Below, in pieces: positions 1 to 6,042 of a stretch of DNA of 6,106 nt (positions are counted from its first letter, which is position 1; each line of letters starts with the position of its first letter). This DNA is from Candidatus Borrarchaeota archaeon (GTDB lineage: Archaea > Asgardarchaeota > Sifarchaeia > Borrarchaeales > Borrarchaeaceae), in assembly GCA_016840645.1 (NCBI GenBank), contig JAEORY010000257.1, positions 1 through 6,106 on the forward strand, given 5' to 3'. The notes beneath the pieces were generated by a model, which saw only the letters and a list, made by a program, of their open reading frames with translations, searched no databases and had not been told where the DNA came from. Made by a program: the position numbers and the translations under genes.

Positions 1-1
1 T

Positions 2-688
2 CAGCAGCATATCAAAAACGTAACAATCCCTAAAACAATATGGCAACCAGAAAATGTATATGGAAACTATAGCTTCGGACTTGTTAAAAATCCAAGAGGT
101 GTGACTATAAATAGTTACGGAGACTATGTTGTTTTAATCAACAACCATAACTCAAAAAACCCCACATACAATCAATTAATTAATTTTCTAAAGAATGATA
201 AAACAGACGCTTTTCCCTATATTTACGTGATAACAAACGTTGAAACAAGATACGGTTCCGCTGAAAGCCACGTTAACATAAGCTACATTAAAGAAATTAT
301 TGACGGAACTGAAAAGATGAGGAACCCAAGAATATGTGCAGATTTCGCTGAGATGCTTCATAACAAAGCTGAATTAGCTCGTCATAGATGCGGCTACGTT
401 TCAATCGACTTGACAGGATATTCTGATCCCTATAACTTGGGAATTAGTAGCAATACAAGTCATGCTTTAGTGGTGTTTAATACTACAGATAAAGGATTGA
501 TTTTTATTGATGATACAGGCACCATTGGTGGCGCACCATCAAACTGTGATAAAATAGTTAGAAACCTGGAAGTCGGTAACGATTATATCCCCGAGAGCTT
601 ATTTCCAGAACCTGGCTGGAAATCAAAGTGGGAAGGAAGAGGAGAAATAACTTCGATTAAAATTACATGGGATGGTGAATGGAATTGA
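2..688 (+). CDS. Transglutaminase-like (papain-fold) protein, 5'-truncated by the window edge
   Basis: The reading frame is open without a stop from base 2, so the gene starts to the left. The GTG at 101 is an internal codon, because recognisable sequence (a QPENVYGNYSFG stretch) precedes it in frame. The visible part has the Cys-His-Asp order of the transglutaminase-like superfamily: Cys in ICADFAEMLHN (codon 335-337), His in SHALVVF (codon 461-463), and an Asp pair in FIDDTG (509-514). Such proteins use the cysteine for peptide or amide chemistry and are often exported; any signal peptide or membrane anchor would be outside the window. A stretch of roughly 35 residues (about bases 226-330) sits between the KNPTYNQLINFLKNDKTD segment and the catalytic Cys, where I would expect only a short link. 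Substrate unknown. The fold assignment rests on motif recognition. It ends in TGA and is followed by a 148-base gap. Confidence 0.7.
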   Translation, partial: QQHIKNVTIPKTIWQPENVYGNYSFGLVKNPRGVTINSYGDYVVLINNHNSKNPTYNQLINFLKNDKTDAFPYIYVITNVETRYGSAESHVNISYIKEIIDGTEKMRNPRICADFAEMLHNKAELARHRCGYVSIDLTGYSDPYNLGISSNTSHALVVFNTTDKGLIFIDDTGTIGGAPSNCDKIVRNLEVGNDYIPESLFPEPGWKSKWEGRGEITSIKITWDGEWN

Positions 689-800
689 TATGTACGCGAG
701 CAAAGTCTATGCATCTAGACAAGGCTCAGCAACCACCTATTCACTATACTCCCCTTTTCGAATCTTAGTACTAGTAAAATACTCTGTTAACCAGAGGAAA

Positions 801-812
801 AAATACTAATAA
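801..812 (+). promoter_or_regulatory. Possible archaeal TATA/BRE element for the HNH gene
   Basis: An AT-rich AAATACTAATAA stretch, preceded by a purine-rich GAGGAAAA that could act as a BRE, is centred about 30 bases before the ATG at 837. This is the spacing expected for a leaderless archaeal transcript. No ribosome-binding site lies between it and the start. The match to a TATA consensus is loose and the surrounding DNA is AT-rich, so this is tentative. Confidence 0.25.
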
Positions 813-836
813 TTCTAATTTTATATTTAATTGAAA

Positions 837-1469
837 ATGTCCTTTGAAAAAATATCTGAAAGTTATAAAAAGAAAGGATATTCAAGAAAAAATAAGCGAA
901 AAACAAAACTAGCGGAATACGCAATTTTTCTAAAAACTGAAGAAGGCTTCTTATGGGATACCACATCTGGAGAGTTTGTATATCACATCGATGGAGACGT
1001 CACACTAGCACATACTAACGATTTCTTAAAAAGATACCAAAAAATACACGAAGACATGAATTTCGGAGAATCCGATAAAGGCATTTTAAGCTACACAGGA
1101 AATTTAAACACAAGCGAATTCCGTAAAAATGCAAGAAACTTACTAGACGAAGAACAATATAAAAACATGAAACTCAAAAAAGAAAAAACATCCACAAAAA
1201 CAACAACTCAAAAACCGATAACAAAAAAAACTAGAAGCAAAAGACCTAAATTAGCCAAAGCACAACAAACATTGATTCTAAAAAGCCAAGACTATAAATG
1301 TGCTCTATGTAAATGCGACATTAGTAAAATTACCCCAGACTTCGATCACAGAATACCCTTAGCTCTAGGAGGAAGCAACGCATTAACAAACATCCAAGCA
1401 CTATGTCCAAACTGTCACAGAGAAAAAACAGCAAAGGACAGTCTAGAGATAGCCAGATCCAAAAGATAA
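837..1469 (+). CDS. HNH endonuclease-domain protein with unrecognised N-terminal half
   Basis: The 210-residue protein ends in a zinc-stabilised HNH (beta-beta-alpha metal) nuclease domain: zinc pairs C155/C158 and C190/C193, and catalytic-type residues D170-H171 (FDHRIPLALGG), N185 and H194 (CPNCHREK). Known members cut DNA and occur as restriction enzymes, homing or phage nucleases and repair-like factors; the target here is unknown. Residues 1-108 match no domain I recognise; they start very basic (KKKGYSRKNKRK) and then look globular. A Lys/Thr-rich linker (about 112-141) joins the halves. A TTG at 831 directly after an in-frame TAA could add two residues, but ATG 837 is the likelier start. 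There is no Shine-Dalgarno sequence. The coding strand is strikingly A-rich (about 28% GC in a 120-base sample), unlike the minus-strand genes to the right, which is compatible with an accessory or mobile origin. No partner methylase is visible. Confidence 0.85.
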   Translation: MSFEKISESYKKKGYSRKNKRKTKLAEYAIFLKTEEGFLWDTTSGEFVYHIDGDVTLAHTNDFLKRYQKIHEDMNFGESDKGILSYTGNLNTSEFRKNARNLLDEEQYKNMKLKKEKTSTKTTTQKPITKKTRSKRPKLAKAQQTLILKSQDYKCALCKCDISKITPDFDHRIPLALGGSNALTNIQALCPNCHREKTAKDSLEIARSKR

Positions 1470-1489
1470 AGTATAACAAAACAAAAAAG

Positions 1490-1504
1490 GATTTTATTCT
1501 TGTT
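1490..1504 (+). terminator. Possible T-rich terminator after the HNH gene
   Basis: A T-rich stretch (TTTTATTCTTGTT) begins about 22 bases after the TAA of the HNH gene, without a stem-loop. Archaeal termination commonly occurs at such oligo-T tracts. The call is based only on position and composition. Confidence 0.25.
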
Positions 1505-1639
1505 AGAGAAATAAAGATAACTCTGCCTACATCTGATAAACTATCGCGCCACGCGCAATATAGAATTAATTTCCCCCAAATATGCTTTGTAAACCGACAA
1601 AATTAGACGATAGCTTGTATCTCTCTCCCTCCACCAATC

Positions 1640-1650
1640 TTAAAAAATTG
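1640..1650 (-). terminator. Possible T-run terminator for the glpK operon
   Basis: Read on the minus strand, CAATTTTTTAAG gives a run of six T about 47 bases past the stop of the aldolase gene. A weak dyad (CAAT 1635-1638 with ATTG 1647-1650) flanks it. It lies in the 224-base convergent gap where transcripts from both sides must end. An oligo-T tract of this kind fits archaeal termination; the stem is too weak to be a bacterial intrinsic terminator. Confidence 0.3.
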
Positions 1651-1693
1651 AGAGAATAGATTTTGGAATATGAATTAATTGTTAATGGGCCGT

Positions 1694-2617
1694 CTAAACT
1701 GATGATATATACCATTTATCTGTGACGTCTAGTTTCAGGAAATCTTCTTTGGCTCTCTCTAGCTGCTCTGTAGTTACTGGAGTGTGAGGTTCTCTTACAT
1801 CGTACTCTATATTGACGCCTCTTAACCTCCAGATGGCCTTGTATCTACCCCAGAAACTGGCTCCCATGAAGTACTCATCTATGATGTTGAACATCTTTAC
1901 TATCATCTCATGATAATATAATGCCTTTTCATGGTCGCCCCTCTCGAAGCTATTTTTAAGTCCCAGTATTAGATGGGGAAAGGCCTGGAACTCAGCTATC
2001 AACGCTCCGTGGGCTCCCTGTGTTAGGAAGCTTAGGTAGGCGGCTGGGTTTCCGGTGAATATGCTGATCTTTTTTCTCAGTCGGCGTATTATATCGCTAT
2101 ATCTTATACTGAAGAAATCATCCTCTTTATAGCTTACAACATTTGAGAACTCATCTGCCAGGCGCTCAATTACTTTGGGGCTCATGGTTCTACCGAATTG
2201 CGGGTTATTATACAAGATGATTGGAATATCCACCTTGCTGGCGACCATATCGAAGTGTCGGTAAGTCTCTTCATCCGTTGCCTGCTGTAGAAGTGGAAGA
2301 CTTAGCATGACACCATCACAACCGAGATCCAGTGCCTCTTTTGTATATTGTATGCTCTCTCTCGTCGTTATTGCCCCGGTTCCAGGGATAACGGGTACCT
2401 TACTGTTTGCTACGTCAAGAGTTATTTCCCATATCTTGAGCCGCTCTTGGTGAAGAAGGTGGGTGAACTCACCCGTGGCACCAGTAGGGACCAGACCGTC
2501 GCAGCCATCGGCAATGATCACTTCAATAACCTTTCGCAGCGTCGGCTCATCGACCTCATCATTCTTGAAGGGGGTAACTGGCAGACATAAAATGCCCTTA
2601 AATGAATTAGATTTCAT
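1694..2617 (-). CDS. Dihydrodipicolinate synthase / N-acetylneuraminate lyase family aldolase
   Basis: A 307-residue class I (Schiff-base) aldolase of the DapA/NanA superfamily, a TIM barrel expected to act in the cytosol. Catalytic landmarks are offset by three from E. coli DapA: the GATGE loop at 46-50 (DapA GTTGE), Y136 in ILYNNP (DapA Y133) and Schiff-base K164 in YKEDD (DapA K161). The first DapA threonine is Ala (A47), and the position of DapA R138, which binds the second substrate's carboxylate, is F141. A true lysine-pathway DapA is therefore unlikely. Candidates include a 2-keto-3-deoxy sugar-acid aldolase or dehydratase, or a hydroxyproline-type deaminase. The frame extends upstream to an ATG at 2692 that would overlap the Ldh2 gene by 38 bases and add 25 residues absent from the family; the ATG at 2617 gives a normal length and places MKSNSFKG directly before the first strand. 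It is last in the operon, 37 bases after Ldh2. Confidence 0.88.
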   Translation of the reverse strand: MKSNSFKGILCLPVTPFKNDEVDEPTLRKVIEVIIADGCDGLVPTGATGEFTHLLHQERLKIWEITLDVANSKVPVIPGTGAITTRESIQYTKEALDLGCDGVMLSLPLLQQATDEETYRHFDMVASKVDIPIILYNNPQFGRTMSPKVIERLADEFSNVVSYKEDDFFSIRYSDIIRRLRKKISIFTGNPAAYLSFLTQGAHGALIAEFQAFPHLILGLKNSFERGDHEKALYYHEMIVKMFNIIDEYFMGASFWGRYKAIWRLRGVNIEYDVREPHTPVTTEQLERAKEDFLKLDVTDKWYISSV

Positions 2618-2654
2618 GAAAACAATGAAACAGATGAGGGGATAACGTTTTCCT

Positions 2655-3734
2655 CTATTCGAAAGGGAAGCTATAGTCGAGATGTTGTTCATCGCGTATC
2701 GAGATGAGCTCTCTTTGAATACTTATGGGAATTGGAGCTCCTTTAACACGCCTCTCAAGACTTGTGATATATTCTTTTTCTCCCGCAGTGTAGATTCTGG
2801 ATTGATTAGGAGCTTTTCTCGCTGATCGTAACTCTCTGAGAATAGAGCCTGAAGTATACTTGAAATCATCTAACTCGGTGAACGCCTTAACATCTATCGC
2901 TATGAAGAAGTGTCCTAAGTTAACTCCATTTATCGCACGTAGAAAATAACCATTTTGAAGAGCAGAGCTAAGTATCTCGACAACTGTAGAGTACCCGTAG
3001 CCCTTATAGCCACCCGTCTCCTCTCCGACTCCCCCTAGAGGTAATAAAGATGCTCTCCTCTTTACAAGCGCATCTAGAGTTTGAACAGGGTCAGTCATGT
3101 AATCCCCCTGTTCATCTATTATTAGACCCTCTGGTAGATGTTTACCTGTGCGGGCGTACACCTCTACCTTTCCCCTCTGGATTATGCTGGTTGCGCAGTC
3201 GAGTGTGAAGGGAAAATCCTCGTCGGTGGGTATGCTAAAGGTAAGGGGGTTAGTCCCGAGCATTGGCTCTACACCGAATGTTGGTGCGATTGCAGGTCTG
3301 GCGTTTGTTCCTGTGATGCCGATAAGCCCTTTTTTTGATGCCATTTCAGCGTAGTAACCTGCAATGCCATAATGGGTGCTGTTTCGTACAGCAACCATTC
3401 CCATTCCCAGCTCTTTGGCTTTATTTATGGCTAAGTCCATGCTTTTTTTAGCTGCAACCATACCCATGCCACTACCGGCATCGATTAAAGAGGTAGTTGG
3501 GCCATCCTTTATTACTTGTAACTCTGTGATAGGCTTCTGTATTCCTGCTAGAACACGATCATAATATACTGGTTTCAGGCGGTTTACCCCATGCGTATCA
3601 AATCCTTTCAAATCGGCATCTAATAGGACATCTCGACAGATCCTAGCGTCCTCTTCAGGTACACCAATTGACTTGAATACATCGTAAACAAATGGGTCTA
3701 GGATGCTGAAAGGCACCCAAGTTATATCACTCAT
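2655..3734 (-). CDS. Ldh2-family malate/L-lactate dehydrogenase-type NAD(P)-dependent oxidoreductase
   Basis: The 359 residues match the full length of the Ldh2 (malate/L-lactate/ureidoglycolate dehydrogenase) family, which interconverts 2-hydroxyacids and 2-oxoacids, or reduces cyclic imines, with NAD(P)H through a non-Rossmann fold. Family landmarks in order are DTHGVNRL (residues 46-53, normally DSHG), STHYGIAGYY (119-128) with the probable catalytic H121, TNARPAIAP (143-151), GTNPLTFSIPT (160-170), LDCATSIIQRGKVE (178-191), GGYKGYG (241-247) and GHFFIAID (274-281). The substrate cannot be assigned: the family includes malate, sulfolactate (ComC), ureidoglycolate (AllD), diketogulonate (YiaK) and pyrroline-2-carboxylate (DpkA) enzymes. 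It starts 20 bases after the glpK stop and ends 37 bases before the aldolase gene, so it is very probably co-transcribed with them. No Shine-Dalgarno sequence precedes the ATG. The gene is intact. Confidence 0.9.
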   Translation of the reverse strand: MSDITWVPFSILDPFVYDVFKSIGVPEEDARICRDVLLDADLKGFDTHGVNRLKPVYYDRVLAGIQKPITELQVIKDGPTTSLIDAGSGMGMVAAKKSMDLAINKAKELGMGMVAVRNSTHYGIAGYYAEMASKKGLIGITGTNARPAIAPTFGVEPMLGTNPLTFSIPTDEDFPFTLDCATSIIQRGKVEVYARTGKHLPEGLIIDEQGDYMTDPVQTLDALVKRRASLLPLGGVGEETGGYKGYGYSTVVEILSSALQNGYFLRAINGVNLGHFFIAIDVKAFTELDDFKYTSGSILRELRSARKAPNQSRIYTAGEKEYITSLERRVKGAPIPISIQRELISIRDEQHLDYSFPFE

Positions 3735-3754
3735 ATCATGGATTGATTAACGTA

Positions 3755-4603
3755 TCATCGAAATAGGGCTTTCCCTAGTGCAAGCCTCCAACCTGCTTTA
3801 AGTCTTTGTCGTATGCACTCACTCATGTTTGGCTTAATCAAGTTTCTTTCATAGTCAACAGATATTACCTCTTTCAAGGTATCCCATAAGCCTACACCCA
3901 AGCCTGCTAATATTGCGGCCCCACGTGCTGTCGCCTCAATCATAGCGCTTCTTATCACTGGTATTCCAAGGACGTCTGCCTGAAACTGCATTAGGAAATC
4001 GTTCCTAGATACACCTCCATCAACCCTTAATGCTTTGAGGGTGAACCCACTATCATTTTCCATAGACTCAACTAAGTCCATAGTCTGATATGCTATTGAC
4101 TCTAGCATAGCTCGCACAATATGTGCACGTGTAGTTCCCCTAGTAAGCCCTGTTATTATCCCTCGAGCGTACTGGTCCCAGTGTGGTGCTCCTAAACCGG
4201 TAAAGGCAGGTACTATATACACACCTCCGTTGTCTGGTATTGAGGAAGCAAGCTCATCAGTCTCTTCAGATGTACTTATTATCCCTAATCCTTCCCTTAA
4301 CCACTGTACAGCGGCGCCTGTGGTGAAAATGCTGCCCTCAAGAGCGTATACAGGATTGTCGTCTATACTCCAGGCTATTGTCGTTACTAAATTCTCGCTC
4401 TCAACTATACGGCTCCCGGTATTCATTAACAGGAAGTTTCCTGTACCGTAAGTGCACTTGGATTCACCAGGATTAATTGCTCCCTGACCAAGTAAAGCTG
4501 CTTGCTGATCACCGGCGCAGCCTGTGATGGGTACTTTAGCCCCGAAAACGTTAGAGTCTGTGCATCCGATTAATCCACTTGAATTCTCAACCTTTGGAAG
4601 CAT
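3755..4603 (-). CDS. glpK: Glycerol kinase, C-terminal fragment (downstream of a frameshift)
   Basis: This is the second FGGY domain of glycerol kinase (ATP:glycerol 3-phosphotransferase). Counting from the ATG at 4603, D32 in [13 protein letters not shown] is the equivalent of the E. coli catalytic base D245, and TYGTGNFLL (51-59) is the ATP-binding loop. [20 protein letters not shown] and the [19 protein letters not shown] signature follow, and the C-terminus looks complete. The ATG is not a natural start: it corresponds to the Met inside the conserved PRxMLP segment that follows the N-terminal domain. On its own the fragment lacks the glycerol-binding residues and could not be an active kinase. 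The region before PITG (4520-4567) lacks the GGKGGTR loop that binds fructose-1,6-bisphosphate in E. coli GlpK. The TGA stop is 20 bases before the Ldh2 gene. Confidence 0.9.
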   Translation of the reverse strand: MLPKVENSSGLIGCTDSNVFGAKVPITGCAGDQQAALLGQGAINPGESKCTYGTGNFLLMNTGSRIVESENLVTTIAWSIDDNPVYALEGSIFTTGAAVQWLREGLGIISTSEETDELASSIPDNGGVYIVPAFTGLGAPHWDQYARGIITGLTRGTTRAHIVRAMLESIAYQTMDLVESMENDSGFTLKALRVDGGVSRNDFLMQFQADVLGIPVIRSAMIEATARGAAILAGLGVGLWDTLKEVISVDYERNLIKPNMSECIRQRLKAGWRLALGKALFR

Positions 4604-5238
4604 AGATCTGGGGACTGTAAATATATCAGAAGCTCATCATCCCATTCAAGAGTACGTACATTATAGAGTAGCGTACGGCTAGCGTTACTTGGATCAGTCG
4701 CGTGGACTCTCCCACCTGTAAGCCTATATATTAGGTAGGAATCAACCGTCCCGAATAGAAGCATACCTGCTTCTGCTCTTTCACGTGCACCATCCACATG
4801 TTCTAGTATCCACTTTATCTTTGGGGCAGAAAAATAACTGTCGGGTATAAGCCCAGTCTTGTTTTTAATCAATGGACCATATTCTTCACGTATCTGCTCC
4901 ACTACGTCGGAGGTACGTCTGCATTGCCAGACTATTGCATTATAAATTGGCTCCCCGGTTTCTTTATCCCATATGACTGTAGTCTCCCTTTGATTGGTAA
5001 CTCCGATGCATGAAACAAAGACGGGATCAATGTTGTTTAACGCAGCTTTTATCGCAGCAAGTTGTGCATCCCACAGAGTATCTGGGTTATGTTCAACCCA
5101 GCCAGAGCGAGGGTATATTTGAGGAAACTCACACTGTCCTAATGCACGTATATTCAGCATCTTATCATAGAGTATAGCTCTGGCACTCGTAGTACCCTCA
5201 TCCAGGGCTAATATGTATTGGCTCAAAGATACCGTCAA
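4570..5238 (-). CDS. glpK: Glycerol kinase, N-terminal fragment (ends in a frameshift)
   Basis: This is the first FGGY domain of glycerol kinase, the entry enzyme for glycerol (glycerol + ATP to glycerol-3-phosphate). The phosphate-binding [10 protein letters not shown] lies at residues 12-21, the glycerol-contacting R84-E85 in [12 protein letters not shown], and Y135 in [27 protein letters not shown] and NASRTLLYN follow. These identify glycerol rather than another sugar as substrate. After P210 the frame leaves the family and adds 12 unrelated residues before a stop at 4570. Joined to the downstream frame by one extra base, the product would be 494 residues, close to the usual ~500. The start is TTG at 5238, because a stop lies five codons upstream and no ATG or GTG intervenes; a second TTG at 5226 is also possible. 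No Shine-Dalgarno sequence is seen. It is first of the probable glpK-Ldh2-aldolase operon. Confidence 0.9.
   Translation of the reverse strand: MTVSLSQYILALDEGTTSARAILYDKMLNIRALGQCEFPQIYPRSGWVEHNPDTLWDAQLAAIKAALNNIDPVFVSCIGVTNQRETTVIWDKETGEPIYNAIVWQCRRTSDVVEQIREEYGPLIKNKTGLIPDSYFSAPKIKWILEHVDGARERAEAGMLLFGTVDSYLIYRLTGGRVHATDPSNASRTLLYNVRTLEWDDELLIYLQSPDLCFQRLRIQVD
4603..4616 (-). other. glpK: Frameshift site inside glpK at a C4 run
   Basis: On the coding strand the sequence reads CAG TCC CCA GAT. One further C (CCC AGA TCT ATG) would restore PRSMLPKV, which aligns without gaps to E. coli GlpK (DDKMLEVLDIPREMLPEV, same spacing from the DD pair). The lesion is therefore a single-base loss at the homopolymer 4610-4613. 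Either a real recent null mutation or a base-calling error fits. A -1 ribosomal slip at CCCC would also restore the frame, but there is no canonical slippery heptamer and no stop next to the site. Confidence 0.85.
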
Positions 5239-5283
5239 AATGATCGATACTCAGCCTATTTGAGACTATCCAAGACGTTATCT

Positions 5284-5333
5284 CTAATATGTAGAACATC
5301 TATTGCATGCAAATATTAGTTAAAAATTTTAAC
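5284..5333 (-). promoter_or_regulatory. Candidate promoter/operator region of the glpK operon
   Basis: The gap between the hydrolase gene and glpK holds a perfect dyad GTTAAAA-A-TTTTAAC (5319-5333), a 10-base palindrome TTGCATGCAA (5303-5312), and a CTAATAT/ATATTAG inverted pair (5284-5290 and 5313-5319) enclosing the palindrome. The AT-rich dyad could double as a TATA element about 80-95 bases before the TTG start, leaving a leader of some 50-70 bases. Palindromes beside a promoter suggest binding of a dimeric regulator, possibly responding to glycerol. No regulator gene is in the window, so this is inferred from position and symmetry only. Confidence 0.35.
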
Positions 5334-5391
5334 AACACATTGGATAGCAAATCTGGAGAAATAGACAAATAATTTTAAGTTTATTTCCTTG

Positions 5392-6042
5392 TTAGATTTC
5401 TATACTGCAGCCAGCTGAACATTTGATACTTCTCTCTGGATATAGGTCTAATATCTCCTTTTTTAGTACGGTGCAGTGACATGGGGCTATCAGTTTTACC
5501 TCTTTTAATGCTTCTAGCTTTCTGAAACCGTGAAAGCCTCCTACTACTCCATATATATCACCAATTTTCGAGGCTTCTTTCAGAATATTATCTAGCCCTG
5601 GATGAGAGCAGCCTGTGATGACAGTCAGACCATTGTCTGTCTCCACTATCATGGCATGTTCTTTTATGAAACGTCCAAGTTCACCCGTAGAGTAGAATCC
5701 TTCTGATATCTCTAATGCTTCATCAACTTCTACCAGTGTGACGTTTGAGGAGGCAGATAACCTCCTCTTTAATCTGCTAGAGAAAGAACGGGGAATATAC
5801 AACTCAACCTCTCCAAGCATGTTTAAAACCTGTATTCCTCCTATATGATCCCCGTGCTCATGCGAAAGAAAAATTTTATTTACGTTGTCGAGATTTACGG
5901 CTGCTTTTCGCATGTTGAAGATTAGAGTATCAAAATCTGCACCTACATCGAATAGCGTCTCTTCACCGACGAGACATGAGAACCCCCACCCTCGCTTATA
6001 TCCCTCCATTGCCTCGTTATCGTAAAGAATCCTTATCTCCAT
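5392..6042 (-). CDS. Metallo-beta-lactamase-fold hydrolase, COG1237 / MJ0301-like
   Basis: A 216-residue cytosolic metallo-beta-lactamase-superfamily protein. The metal-binding motif is complete: H61, H63, D65 and H66 in LSHEHGDHIGG, H147 in TGCSHPGLDNIL, and H171 (GGFHGF) or H189 (APCHCT) near the C-terminus. TGCSHPG, GGFHGF and PCHCT are hallmarks of the group annotated as 7,8-dihydropterin-6-methyl-4-(beta-D-ribofuranosyl)-aminobenzene-5'-phosphate synthase, associated with methanopterin biosynthesis. Many members occur in organisms without that cofactor, so the reaction here is uncertain. The protein is shorter than many members (about 250-300 residues), mainly between the metal motif and TGCSHPG. 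Two cysteines close the chain (C208 and C212 in KCSAGCSIEI). The ATG at 6042 begins directly with the first strand (MEIRILYDN). It is separated from glpK by 153 bases with its own signals, so it is probably a separate transcript. Confidence 0.85.
   Translation of the reverse strand: MEIRILYDNEAMEGYKRGWGFSCLVGEETLFDVGADFDTLIFNMRKAAVNLDNVNKIFLSHEHGDHIGGIQVLNMLGEVELYIPRSFSSRLKRRLSASSNVTLVEVDEALEISEGFYSTGELGRFIKEHAMIVETDNGLTVITGCSHPGLDNILKEASKIGDIYGVVGGFHGFRKLEALKEVKLIAPCHCTVLKKEILDLYPERSIKCSAGCSIEI

Noticed and set aside
705..720. Small hairpin GTCTA-TGCATC-TAGAC after the transglutaminase-like gene
   Set aside because: The stem is only five pairs with no T-run after it, too weak to call a terminator; the rest of the 689-836 gap shows no gene.
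1548..1558. CGCG-CCA-CGCG hairpin in the convergent gap
   Set aside because: A four-pair stem of self-complementary bases is expected by chance, and no T-run follows it.
1403..1606. 67-residue plus-strand open frame overlapping the end of the HNH gene
   Set aside because: It is a shifted frame of the HNH 3' end followed by AT-rich noncoding sequence, with no domain-like features.
2348..2645. Plus-strand open frames opposite the aldolase gene
   Set aside because: They are antisense shadows of a strongly conserved gene and have no homology or start signals.
2618..2692. N-terminal extension of the aldolase with a hydrophobic stretch (YPLICFIVF) that could pass for a signal peptide
   Set aside because: It overlaps the Ldh2 coding region by 38 bases, is missing from the family, and the ATG at 2617 gives the normal length and start of the barrel.
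3138..3564. Plus-strand open frames opposite the Ldh2 gene
   Set aside because: They are shadows; the minus-strand product is a full-length recognised enzyme.
4230..4451. 73-residue plus-strand open frame opposite glpK
   Set aside because: It is an antisense shadow of the conserved second kinase domain.
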